From: Enoplolaimus lenunculus
Lineage: Eukaryota > Nematoda > Enoplea > Enoplida > Thoracostomopsidae
Assembly: GCA_030248215.1 (NCBI GenBank)
Contig: JASANG010002592.1
Coordinates: forward strand, 1 to 64,000
Reading direction: 5' to 3'
DNA: 64,000 nt
The translations under genes were made by a program, and so were the position numbers. How positions within the stretch are numbered: position 1 is the first letter of the stretch; every line of letters starts with the position of its first letter. The notes below the pieces were generated by a model. That model worked only from the letters and a program-made list of their open reading frames with translations. It had not been told where the DNA came from and did not search any database. Positions 32,601 to 43,804 of this stretch are shown piece by piece.

Positions 32601-35600
32601 TCTTGCAACGCTTAGGCTTAGGCTTAGGAATACGCTTAATTTAATGTTACGCCCCTTAACATTGGCCCATATTTCTATAGGTATGAAATGGAGAAATCGA
32701 ACGAGCATTAAGAATCCACCTGAACATTTATACTTATTGTCGCATATCACAAGGTTTGAATTATTGAATACTACACATCTTCGAACCAAATTACCATCAC
32801 CTAACAAAAACACAAAATAATTAATTAAAATATGTTGGTTTGTTTACGCTTGAAGACAATTATTAAATCAACTGAAAACAAAGCAACCATTTGCCGGATC
32901 GAGCGAAAGGACACTTGGTAGTTATTATGATGTTGAAATCGCTAGTTTTAACAGCAGCCTATGATGCGTTTTGCTGTCTGAATTTTCATTTTTACAGTTC
33001 CATTTTGGAAACATTAAACTTGAGATCTGCAGAAACTATATCATGCGTGAACAACAGATTAATGCGAAATCGTGATATTCAAGTGTGCTGTATTAGGCAT
33101 GTGACCAAATTACTTTGAGGGGCGTAATAATAATATTGTATATGCATATTTCTAAGACTAAATTAAGGTTCAGAGTAAAGATAACCTATAACTAAACCTA
33201 GGTCTACCAAAAAATCAGCTGACGCTTAAGCTGAAGTACTCTATTATACTCCCTCTAAAATGGTTTGCCCCTTGAAGTAACATGGGCCAGGGATATAAAA
33301 AATCTGTGATTGTGCAAAATGATTTTGAAAATTTCATAACTTATAAAATACTATGCAAAACGGTTATTGTATACACATCATACCCAAACTTACTCTCCGT
33401 AGCTATGGTACCACCATGCGCTGTGATAATACGCTGCACAATTTTTCAAAGACCCGTCTAAGTCATGATCGAACGTTGAGAATGGACGATTGTTAGATTT
33501 CGACAAATAATCTCCTGTAAATTTCAACGCAACTTTAATACGTACTTAAAATAATATTCAATACAGTAAAAAAATAAACATTGTTATTAAAGACGGTAGT
33601 TTTGCACAGGCTTTTCAGCTGAAATTGTAGTTGAGTCCAACTTTTTTTGATTATAACCCACAGAACGACATAATTTACCACTGTAATTAATGATTAACTA
33701 AAAAATGTAACAAAGAAGATCAAGCGTATGTGTATGCATAAAATGGTATATTATATACAGCTTTCAGCGTAATTTGACTGAGAATGCATTGAACATAAAG
33801 AGCTTTGACATGTTGAGCCCTGTTTTCATATAAAGTTCATTAAAATAAATACTTCCGAGTGTAATAATGCCGAACCATCATAAACGACTCCATAACTGCG
33901 ATCTTAAATTACCACCAATTACCTGCGTCGCCGTAATAACTGTGAACATGAAGTGCAAAATTTTCAGTCATATTGCTCAAATAGAAGTGTGAATATCCGG
34001 CTACCATTGACATTCCGCCAACATCCGTTAAACAAATTTTGAGTTCCATTTGTTTTTGCGTTGTCAATTGATTAATGCGATCAAGCCCTAAAAGTATCGA
34101 ACGGTCCATGTCAAGTAGAAATCTGACTATTTAAGCCCAAGCCTTAATGTTAGCTTAAACCTAAGCCCAACATTTGTAGTATATAGAAAACCAATGCCCC
34201 TAACTCCCACTTGGCAGGGCCCTATATTTAGCAAGAAAGCAAAACTGTGAACCATATTTGTGCAAGTGGTAGTTCCACAAGACAAGCAATACGTGCGCAC
34301 TTGAAGTGCAGCGTATTCCAATGGCGAGCAGCAAGATTCACCATTTTAAGTTTTAAATTCTCGTTATACATCTTTGAACGGACCTACATATCACACGTAA
34401 AATACAATTTTCAAAATTTCAACTCCGAATTTATAGTTTATTGCGGTGGATATGCCCATATTAAATTTACCTAGTACAAAATATCCAGGAGTGGTCTCAC
34501 AAATGGGACAAGGTGTGTTGCGCAAAAAAATATAACACTTTTTATGCACGAAAGAAACATCGTCGTGACTGAAAATTGAAAAGAACATATCATAACAGAT
34601 CAACTAATGGTTGGAGAGGACCAGAATGAATATCGTTCAACTCAACTTTGGATACCCCGTGTAATAGTTTGTCTAAAATTTTGGAATTTTTACCAAAAAT
34701 GTTTTGTGAAACAACGAAAATGGTGGTACCGCAGAAAATTTAACTTTTGAGACATTCAAATGAATGTATGGTATGATCAGGGAAGGTCACGAGAAGCTCA
34801 AATATGTTAAAATTTTCATAGTTGTGCCATTTTTGGGCAAATGCTGGCTGAGTAAGGCTGGCGCTATACTTTCGTTGACGTCCGGCGCCGTCCGTCACCC
34901 GTGCACCGTTCGGTGCCGTCCGTCACCATGTGGTATTGTACGCAAACTCTCGTACGATAACGTATGGTACGAACGATGTAAGACGGTGCCGTACGGATGA
35001 CGGACGGCGCCGGACGGCGACGTACGTGTAACACACGGTGACGGACGGCGCCGGGCGTCGAGTATAACGCAACCCTAATTCAAAAACCGGAAAAGTGTCC
35101 CCACGGAATCATACATATTTCATTAGAGTACAAGAGTCCCATATGTAGGACCTCAAGGACCTGCTGCTTCTAAAACTCCACATATAACGTTGGTATTCTT
35201 TTTAGATGTATGTGTTACTTCAAAGTGTTGTTGGTATACGAAAAAATTTGCATAAAATTCAGCTGTACCTTGCTTGCACCCAAACCTCTTCGGTTTAATG
35301 TCTGCATCCAGAGAAGAGTTAAAGGCAGCAAAAATAAATAAAAAATCTATGTATCGTTTCATGCTTCCCGTCTTCCATTGTTATCGCTTTGTTTAAAACT
35401 TCTGCAGTTGTCCAATTAATGTTGAATTAACAGATTTTCTACAATATCGGAATCAGCAAATCAAGCTACCAACTTACCGAGAAAATACTCGCCGTTAATA
35501 TTGCCAAAACCCATTTTGTAAAAATACCAACCACGATAAAAGTCCACAGAACCATTGAAGCGGCGTGTGATTACCTATAAAGTAAAAACATTGTTCACAC

Positions 35601-36762
35601 AGTTCTACATTATTCCGTTAGGCTGTGAAAAGAAGCTAATTTGTGATAAGCATTTTCTAACAACAAATATGAATAGCCGAAGTACTACAGGTGAGAAAGA
35701 GAATCAACTTTTTTTACTTAACGAATACACTCATTCAAAATAGAGGTTTTGCCCTTCATTATTGCTAGAAGCAAACCAAAATATGAACGTAATATACATG
35801 AAGCAAAAGTTAACGCTTAAACGTACAATTATTTGTATGACGCAAAAAGAATAAAAATGCCAGCTAAAATTGAAAACAACTCTGAAACTGCTGTTACTGT
35901 CAAACTTTTTTTGCATAATATTTGTGGTTTCGAAGCTGTGATCAGCAAAGTTATGTTACATTACGGTAAATTAAATAGCGTTCAAACACTTTACCGTCCA
36001 GCCGCCTCCTTCCGTTTGCATATCACAGTACACATGGAAGTAGCAACCGGAACATGTTGCTGGATATATTGTATAGACACCAGACGGCGCGCCTTTCGCT
36101 TGATCTTGCACTTCTGCGCAATCTCTTGGCCCTAAAGCACATAAATAATCACCGATAATGAAATAATGTATATGTGATCGTGGTCGTTTCGTAGGCACAA
36201 AAATACATATTTCTATTAACTATTTAAGCTTTATTAAGGAAAATACGAAAGCTGGATTTGAGCATGAAGAAATTCATTAATATATTTGTTATAGGAAGTC
36301 ATAGGAACTTTTATTTTGATTGATTAAGCTTAGGCGGATCCAAAACAAACTTGGCGGGCTTCAAAGGTTAAATTCAGCGATCCTAAGCATTTCGTTGACG
36401 CATACATTCCACCGATGTCGTCTAACTCGAAGCATTTTTTTATTTTATATTGGCGTTGTTGTCAAGATTTGTGCTTAACAGTCAAAATTAAGGTATGATT
36501 TTATATGTTTTAGAAAAACGAATAAACCTGATAACTTACGTCCGACCTCTTGTCGCGGAATATTATCAGGAACATCGGGAATTTCATTGACGCTAACATT
36601 AGCAAGCGGATACAGATCAATCCCTGGTGGTTGAGCATTTGAAAACAGAAAAAGTGTCGAAATCGAAACGACAAATGCGATGTAGATATTGTTTCGTAAC
36701 GTTAGCTGAATACATGCACCGGTAACTAAATTGTACACTGCATACAAAAATTTAGAAGACAT
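26422..36762 (-). CDS. Secreted fibrinogen-domain (FReD) protein with three alternative terminal exons
   Basis: Five common exons on the minus strand: 36,762-36,540; 36,131-35,995; 35,574-35,478; 34,087-33,923; 33,514-33,394. Then one of three terminal exons: C 31,575-31,356, B 30,827-30,548, or A 26,638-26,422. All junctions are GT-AG and frame-consistent, giving 320, 340 or 319 aa. A hydrophobic segment (NIYIAFVVSISTLFLFSNA, about residues 25-43) is the likely signal peptide. About 30 residues of linker follow, then a fibrinogen C-terminal domain: DCAEVQ, SGVYTI, VYCDMQTEGGGWT, ITRRFNGSVDFYRGW, GFGNINGEYFLG, the calcium-site-like FDHDLDGSLKNCA and HSAWWY. The terminal exon supplies the second half of the C-terminal subdomain (D-C-x-S-S-T-N, G-Y-Y-x-L-G, SW, KVRPxGYIGGSF). 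Proteins of this family are commonly secreted recognition lectins (ficolin, tachylectin and FREP types); the specific ligand is unknown. Confidence 0.93.
27209..27370. mobile_element. Short hAT-like MITE (GGCCCGTAGCC family), copy 2
   Basis: 162 bp element with ends cgggcccatagcc and ggctacgggccta, flanked by perfect 8-bp duplications gtatgaca (27,201-27,208 and 27,371-27,378). It lies in the long spacer between fibrinogen terminal exons B and A. Confidence 0.9.
30548..30827 (-). CDS. Alternative terminal exon B of the fibrinogen gene
   Basis: 280 bp from acceptor ctctttcag to stop TAA. It encodes D-C-Q-S-S-T-N-P-F-G-Y-Y-F-L-G, PQFAGPGISW and KVRPLGYIGGSFMPLP, plus a longer unique tail of about 38 residues rich in P, A, N and S, ending STIF. 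It has the same entering phase as exons A and C. Confidence 0.9.
31356..31575 (-). CDS. Alternative terminal exon C of the fibrinogen gene
   Basis: 220 bp from acceptor ttgttctag to stop TAA. It encodes D-C-G-S-S-T-N-L-F-G-Y-Y-Y-L-G, PTFAGPGISW and KVRPMGYIGGSF, then a tail ending LPNQNR. It is the proximal and most diverged member of the three. It keeps the conserved core, which argues against pseudogene decay. Confidence 0.9.
31790..32040. repeat. Poly-T/G and polypyrimidine-rich stretch with weak inverted symmetry
   Basis: A run of 13 T followed by ggggagagg at about 31,838, then a C/T-rich tract with cccccc blocks at about 31,940-31,985. The outer parts (tggtttggggtg and the complement of caccacaaacc) are loosely inverted, so it may be a decayed MITE inside the fibrinogen intron. 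Confidence 0.4.
32556..32640. repeat. TTAGGC-like tract
   Basis: Several taggcttaggc words in degenerate tandem, inside the intron before terminal exon C. Confidence 0.65.
34854..35077. mobile_element. CG-rich fold-back element, probable MITE
   Basis: About 220 bp of strongly CG-rich sequence in an AT-rich intron. The outer arms of about 60 bp are inverted copies (ggcgctatac...gtccggcgccgtccgtcacc at the left; the complement at the right), and the inner half repeats the ggcgccgtccgtcac word again in both orientations. It would form a stable hairpin. No clear target duplication was found. Confidence 0.7.
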
Positions 36763-38309
36763 GGTTTACTTTAAATTCCGATTAGTATGTCTTCAACGGT
36801 GCCCAGTGAAAACTGTCAAATATTGGCCGCAATTCATTTTTATTTCTAGTAAATATATTAATTCAAAATGTCATCAACTAATTAATTTATTATTAACCTA
36901 AACCAAAATTTTTAGATTTTATAACTAAAGCAATGCACATCGCGAGTATTTTACAGAGTTACTCGACACAAAAAGTAATAATGCATGCAATCAGGTTTAT
37001 TGTTGTGCCAGGAGCAAAATTTTGACTTTTGACTCGGAAATTTTTCATCTATTGTACCTGCAGTTGCTGTGCAGAACAGGTCACAAACACTTCGTGTCAA
37101 ATTAACCCTAAAAGCCTAACCCTTAAACTGGGCGTAGGCTTAAATCCATCGTCGGTTTACTTTGTTCGAAACCAGTTTTGTACACGGACCGTGCCGACAC
37201 TTCTTTATATGTTTGTTTCAACATAAACCAAATATTCGAGCACTGTGTTTTTACTTTTAACCCATGCCTAAACTTTGCTCAGAAAAAACAGTTTATCAAT
37301 CACTTGTCAATTATATCGTCGAAAATGTTCTTCCCTTTTTAATAACGTTGCTACGATTTTGAAAACCAGGAGGCATGTTTTATAAAGTTTCGAAAAGAAT
37401 ATGGAAGGTATTCGACCATAAAAGCCCTCGCCTGGATCAGGCCCGAAGCCTACTTAATACCTTGCTAGGAGGTGGGGTTTAAAATTTTTCAAGAGCGACA
37501 TACAAGGTTTTTATTGACTGACATACAAGGAAGGATGAAAACTTTCTAGGTAGTCAAAAGTTTTCTGAGTGGACCGATCCCCACTCTCCTTGCCTACGTT
37601 CCCGCCCAGGTAACGCCTTTGTGTATACTTTCAGACACACTATAAACAGGCGGAATATATCTTTGTCTAAATAACGAAATTTACGCTTTTGTGTCGTTTT
37701 GCAACGATACGAACTTTTTACTGTAAGATGTTTTCACACCCTACAAACGAATAGATTAAAAAGCGGAAATGCAGCAACGCGCTAGCACGCCTTTCATACT
37801 ATTAATAAACTCTAAAGAGAAAAATAAACATCAACACTGACTCAAAAGTTTTCCTCGAATATTTTCTACTTTCATTTTTATCAAAGCACTTAGAATTCAC
37901 AACTGCAATCGTATATCGAAGGTCGATTACATCATGTATGATAAATCTGCTTTTGTGAAGTTTCAACCAATAGTTCATTACCTCATTACAAAGTTTTGTC
38001 AACTTAAAGATATGGACCCATGTAAAGATCCGGGACGGAACTTTTTTCTGTGGGACTGCAATAAAGTAAAGCTTATGTTTTTGACTAATTTTTTGTTTGG
38101 CTTTGGCTTAGGCTTAGCTGTAGGCTTAGGAATACGCTCATTCTTACGGTTAGGCTTAGGCTTAGGTTTAGGCTTAGGCTTAGGAATATGGTTATTGGCA
38201 TAATAAGACAAGGTATCCTAGATGTGATTGACTATTGCGTTTTGTTTCCAGCTTAAAACGTTCAGTTCTGGATCTTGTTAGAAACTTGGCTAAATATGAT
38301 GGTCTTGTA
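36763..38309. other. Upstream region of the fibrinogen gene, no further gene seen
   Basis: AT-rich. TTAGGC-like words occur near 37,090-37,140, with a stronger tract at 38,095-38,192. At about 37,425-37,610 there is a diverged stretch resembling the GGCCCGTAGCC hAT-like MITE (aggcccgaagcc, ccttgctaggaggtgggg), without a clean duplication. Confidence 0.4.
38095..38192. repeat. TTAGGC-like tract
   Basis: The clearest such tract: ggcttaggcttaggtttagg and related words in near-continuous array, just left of the MITE at 38,310. Confidence 0.8.
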
Positions 38310-38759
38310 CTGTAGTGACCCGAATAAAAGGGGGGACTGATATTTATTTGGCCTCTCCAGCGGGTACCCCCTGTTATTTGGTTATGGACTGTTATTTATT
38401 TTTAACCCACGCTCCGCCGCCCTTCGTTACTGATATACATCCGGTACTGCAATTATCCGTTGAATTAAACGTATATTTGTCTTGTGTCAATAGCTTGCGC
38501 GATAATACAAGGTTATACTTAGGAATGTACTTTCAAAATTTAAGTACGCTTTAAAGTTTCGAACGCAAATTATTTGGTCCTGGAGTCATTTATGTGCTAC
38601 AATAAGGGTTAATTGACATTTATGGACTCTAAATAGGGTTTAGGGTCTCTACCAGCTTACGGACTCTTATTAGGGATACGGACTCCAATTGATTCGGACT
38701 CAATATGGGGACTCCCCTCTTATTACCCCTTCCCCTCTTATTCGGGTCAATAAGTACAG
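38310..38759. mobile_element. TA-flanked MITE, copy 2
   Basis: 450 bp relative of 13,134-13,474, in opposite orientation. Left end ctgtagtgacccgaataaaa, right end the complement (ttcgggtcaataagtacag), with TA at 38,308-38,309 and 38,760-38,761. Shared internal blocks include a ggactc-rich segment, gcctctccag and the cttcgttactgatatac block. Confidence 0.75.
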
Positions 38760-39979
38760 TACACTATTCTTCACACAGGCTTAAGCTCAGATTAGACTAG
38801 CCTTAGGCTTATGTTTTTGAAACTAACGTCAGTGATTTTGGTTCGGTTCGATCTGTGTCGGAAGTCAATGCTTATGAGCATCAGAAGAGCCTTTCAGCGT
38901 GTTCACAAAATCAATCGTTCGTTTTTAAAGTCTCGAACCAATGTTTTCCCACTTTTCGTTGTTACCGTAGTTTTTGAATTGTTTGCAATGTACGAGTACA
39001 TCCATTATTTAACCGGTTATTTGCAACCAAAACCGAGTAAACGAGTCACAGGCCTAACAGTTTTTCTGGTGAAAATTGTGTTTTTACAAAAAATTTTCTG
39101 AGGTGGGAAAGTTGTAAGGTGGGACCCTTACCAATTTACCACAAAAACTGGATTCGTTAGTGGCAAGAACAACGGTTTGGGTGGGACATAAAAAGATAGA
39201 AATGACATGTTGTACACCCAAATTATAACCAGTAATCCACATTCCTGGCTGATTTACCAAAACAGAGGATTAATGTTGAATTATTTTTCATTCAAAGCGT
39301 TTTTGGATTTCTCATTGACACAGTAATCGTAACACCATCGACGGTGGTTAATATAATCTTCATGCGCGCCGTTTGCTAACTTAGTTTAAAACTGTACCGA
39401 TAATAAAAGTCGCGAAAATATTTAATTCATGCATCAAATATGGAAATCAATCATGAAAATAGCTGAAACGCTGCTACTTTTATGGGTTCGTTATATACCA
39501 CCTAATTTTGTGTGGATTCATGAGGGGACTTGAAAACAACGCTCCTGCGAAGGGGCGGATATGGGGATGCCGCAGAGCGCCTACTTCTTTATTTGCGGTG
39601 GCTCAATGCCAAGATTACTATGTTCCTGTGTTTATTAAATTTTTAAGATAATTATTATTTGAAACTCGTTGGTTCTGTCTTTATGAAGTTTTAGAATCAG
39701 CAGTTCGCTACAACTCTAGCGAACCTGAAAATCACAACAATTTTGTCATTTAAAATCCCCAAAAACATTAACAAACACGCGAATGGACAGACAGCCTTGA
39801 AACCTGTACTATAATGGCAAAGATCAAACGCATTTTGATAATTTTGCAAAAAAAATTAATTTTTCGCTTGCGATAAAGTAACAAAATACACACGACGAGT
39901 AGAATAATATTCTGCCGTCATCTTTAAATAAAGAATCTAAAATTTCAATGCAAAATTTTTCGTTATAAAAATTGACCGC

Positions 39980-40607
39980 ATGTTGTCTAAAAGAATTGAG
40001 GACGTGAATTTTCATGAACACGAGTTAAAACAGCGACCCGGAAAGGTAACCTACATATTCGTGACGCAATGTCACGATACGGATTTGATTTTAAGTGTAG
40101 AAAAACTTGCGAAATCATGTGGGGGTAAAAAAATTTTTTCTCGAACATCTTTTAACAAAAATTTTATTATATACTTATCGAAAAAAGCACAGCGTTTTAT
40201 ATCATATTTTGTCCTCAAAATATATACTTTTATAATTGTTATATAACAACAGAGTGGCACCAACATGGATGACACGCGCAGTATATATATTTTTGAAATA
40301 TGCCATCAATTTGTCTTTAATTACTAATCGCTTCAATAATTCGATATTCGTAAATGTTTTTCATTACAGTTTGCAAGCGATGTTATCAACGAACATTGTA
40401 ACAAAACTATTGAAAATAATAGTGGAAACAGATCAAAACCTAACAATGGAAGAAAAGTTGTCGGCACGAACGTCGATCAGTCTTAACTACTGGCAGGCGA
40501 CACGTCTACAGGTGGACGACAAAATGTCGGACTTCGAGTTGTTAGTTGACGAGTTATCGTGCAATGAATTGTCATGTCGTCTACTCAAACTTATAACTGT
40601 TTACTAA
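39980..40607 (+). other. Possible small unidentified gene (two candidate exons)
   Basis: A first block starts at ATG 39,980 and reads MLSKRIEDVNFHEHELKQRP up to a consensus-like donor (ggaaag/gtaacc, 40,045/40,046). A strong acceptor (gtttttcattacag) ends at 40,369 and is followed by open sequence. In the frame open to 40,607 this includes VTKLLKIIVETDQNLTMEEK and DDKMSDFELLVDEL. The simple junction puts a different, shorter frame in register, so the model is not consistent. No family recognised. Confidence 0.2.
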
Positions 40608-41025
40608 AATATTGCCCTTCGTCCATGTGATCACATGTCAGATTTGAACAGTGGTGGATCATGGTGGGATTCAGGGAAGCATACTTGTCCCCAGACCTGC
40701 CTCGGTGATACAAGCCATTATGTGTTTTCTAGCAAAATAGTAAAAATAATGCGAACTTGCACCTTGTATTAAAGATTTTTACGCCCAAAGCGCAATTTGT
40801 CAATCTTAAAATACGGAAAAATTGCTAAAAAAGAGTCTTAAAACTTGTAGAGTTTCGGTACACAAAGGTATCGTTCCACACCGAGCATTTTTGGAGCCGC
40901 AAAGGCCTTTGCATGGTCATACATACTGCGAACATTTAACCCATAAAAATCACGAAATTTGTGCTCTTCACGAACAATGAAATCTTTGATTCGCGTTCAA
41001 TCTGACAACCACCAACAGCAACTAC

Positions 41026-41225
41026 ACTGCAAAAAATGGTTAGTTAAATTGACTGTCTCCGAAATACGCTCAACGAGACTGCACAAACTGAGTCAAATTC
41101 GACTCCGCCAGAGAAAGATTCGACAGAGTCGAATTCGACTCTGGCGGAGTCGAATTCGACTCATTTTGTGCAGTGCCGTGCAGCCTGTTTCGCAGACAGT
41201 CAATTTGACTTATCAATTTTTGCAG
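41026..41225. mobile_element. Hairpin-forming MITE
   Basis: About 200 bp whose halves are inverted copies: cactgcaaaaaatgg at the left against ttttttgcag at the right, then tcaaattgact-type blocks, and a central palindromic run of gactccgccagag / ctctggcggagtc and gtcgaattcgac words. A partial copy of its left end is at about 12,657-12,700. The target duplication is not clear. Confidence 0.65.
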
Positions 41226-41835
41226 GGAGCACTGACCAGGGTGCAATCGAAAATATGGTTTCGGTAGAGAAATCCGGCATGGTTTTTCCCTATCCGGTTC
41301 CAATAATAAACCAGGTATTTCTTCGCAAGAATTTGACTTATTTTCGGTATTGAAAACCTTTCTAATTCAAAATTTAAGAAAAATTGGCATATTGTCCGTA
41401 ATTATTTTCCTAAAATGATCCGATCGTATTGACAAAATTGTAAATTTGTGTCAAATTTTTTATACTTTTATCAGCTACTACATTTGTTTCACAAGTTTGG
41501 CATTCGAAATGGTTTTGTTGAGACAAATTTGCCCTAAAATATGAAGGTTCAGCTACAAACTTTTTTGATTTGCCCTCTACAGATGCTAATAATAATTACT
41601 CTATGTTCCCAAAATTGAATTTTTCGGTAACAAGTGTTTTTTGGCAGGATCCGGCTTCGCTATTTCTTAAACTATCCGGTTCTGGTATATATTAATTCCA
41701 GCTGTACCTTGGTACTGACATATATATTATCCGCACTTAGAACCAACTAGAGTCAAGGCCCGAGGAATTAGCTCGTGCTCTCATATAACTCTCGGATCAT
41801 ACTGAGTAGTGTTTGATCTTAGACTATTTTTGCTT

Positions 41836-41956
41836 AAACTTAGGCTTTCGCCTTGGCTTATTTGTAGGTTTAGGAATTTTTACGCTATGGCTCTGCGCTT
41901 AAGGCTTAGGCTTAAAATTAACACTTATTTTTAAGCTTTACTCTTAGGCTTAGGGT
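41836..41956. repeat. TTAGGC-like tract
   Basis: Degenerate ttaggctt words over about 120 bp of intergenic DNA. Confidence 0.65.
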
Positions 41957-42258
41957 TAGCGACACACTTATTCTAGAGTTGAGTCCGTAAAAGTATTATA
42001 CACATAGGCCCAAAATTCTATGTGAGCACATTCAATGTCAAAATGATATTTACTCACTGGTTTTGCATTTTGAAGCTACTTGTAAAAACTTAACACAAAG
42101 GCAAGTAGGTCTGTGAACTATGTCTGACACCTAAAGTGTAGTGTTTAGGGATTAGTTGTGATCATATTTTTTAAATGTATGCAGCACTTATCATCAATCA
42201 GTGTTTGATCATGCAATCTTTGAACCAGCCAATGATGAATTTCAGAATTTGTGCATTT

Positions 42259-42330
42259 TACACCTTTGATTGGTTCTACCTTATAAGAGACGTTTGATTG
42301 ATTGGTTCCACCTTATATAAGAGACGTTTG
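42259..42330 (+). promoter_or_regulatory. Candidate CCAAT/TATA promoter-like block
   Basis: A tandem pair of about 33 bp units, gattggttc(t/c)accttata(ta)agagacgtttga, each joining an inverted CCAAT box to a TATA-like word. The second reads cttatataagag. An upstream ccaatgatg is at about 42,230, and AATAAA follows at about 42,478. What it would transcribe is unclear, since no recognised gene follows. Confidence 0.3.
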
Positions 42331-42866
42331 ACTTTTACAGCTACCACCGTTTGTTTGTTTATTTGAGAGATACAGCTAACCGGTGATCGGTGCTACGTCC
42401 ATTCGAGAGAGTACGAGCCAAGAGGCATACGGCGCAGGACAAAAATGAAAGTAAATGCCTTAAAGTATGGCATTAGCAATAAAACATACATAAAAACGCT
42501 CGCAAAATGCGTGGTTTTCATTCATTATCGCAATGAAAAACGCAAGGCTACGAAGAATTATTCGAGGAAAATTGTTTAATTCGAGCATAAGAAAATGAAA
42601 CGTTTTACTCGATCACGTATTGCATAATAAAATTTTAAAAATGTCCGATTTACAATTTGAGTATATATCTGCAGTTTATTAGAATACGTGTTTTGACATA
42701 CTTGCGCGCATCGTCAACAACACGGTCAACCTCGAGATCTTGGCATTTCACAGAAAAGGAACTATGATATATCGAAACTTAATAAAAAATCAATTTTTTA
42801 AATACTGTCTTCCTCTAACAACCACATGAAGTAAAAATTACTTAATATATCCGTCAATTTTTAACT

Positions 42867-42990
42867 GACACTAGCGAAAAATATAAATTTTCAATAGACG
42901 AATATAAGATGCCTTTACAAGATTGTGTGACACCAGCGAAAGGCATAAATTTTCTATAGACGAATATAAGATGCCTTTACGAGAGTGTCC
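42867..42990. repeat. Two-copy tandem repeat of 62 bp
   Basis: Two successive copies of gaca(c)tagcgaaa...ataaattttc...tagacgaatataagatgcct, starting at 42,867 and 42,929, about 90 percent alike by eye. Confidence 0.75.
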
Positions 42991-43770
42991 TGTTAACGTA
43001 AAATGTGTTAATATACTGGAATTTGTGGGCTCAATCTGCGAAAACAAATTTTGAATCCGGTGGCTTTCATGAATACAAAACAGGCCGCTAGGATATGCTT
43101 TAAAGCACATATAAAAATCAATATTATATATCATGAATATACAACATGAGTCAAGGAGAATCTTCGATGAAAAGCATGAAATTTGACTTTTAAACTTTGA
43201 AAATTGGTTGTGAATTCGGATGGAAAATTATACAAATTCTGATCCGGAGCGGTATAGCGTCATTGCGAACAGAACTTAAAAGTTGGTGATTGATAGAAAG
43301 CATATCTAAATCAGGAACTTTTCACATTGTGACCACGACGGTCTCAATGCTGGTTTGGCAGTTGTGCTCATCGAAGGAGAATATTACGGAAAAAGAAGAA
43401 ATAATAAATTTTGAGGAAATTTGAACATCATTCGGGGTAAAATATCAAATCATGTAAAAAAGCAATCAAAAGATTTCAAAAATCCTCAGGCGGGTTTGAA
43501 TACTATGACTCAGGTGCTCCAAGTGTGTATAATATATCGGATAAAATAACATTGGTGTGGCAAAACCTTTACGCGAGTGTGAAACTGACAATCGATAAAA
43601 ACTCGGAAATGCCGTTGTATAGGACCCCTACGACGATAGAGGGACTGGCTTCTACGGCACGGTCTATGGCAAGGAACAGTGGAGTATTAATGACGCGGAG
43701 TATGCTACGTGAGTTATGCAACATTCACCATAAATTTCGCCGCACTATCGGGAACGGCATTAGGCAGCGT

Positions 43771-43804
43771 TGACGAGTGGCAATTTTAAAATGGCCACTC
43801 GTTA
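43771..43804. repeat. Near-perfect palindrome
   Basis: A 34 bp inverted repeat centred on ttttaaaa, with arms tgacgagtggcaa / ggccactcgttaa, inside the 43.2-48.8 kb segment. Confidence 0.7.

Noticed and set aside
37999-38211. KPKPKPNR-rich and LGLGLGLG-type peptides on the two strands
   Set aside because: Translation of the TTAGGC-like tract, not a gene.
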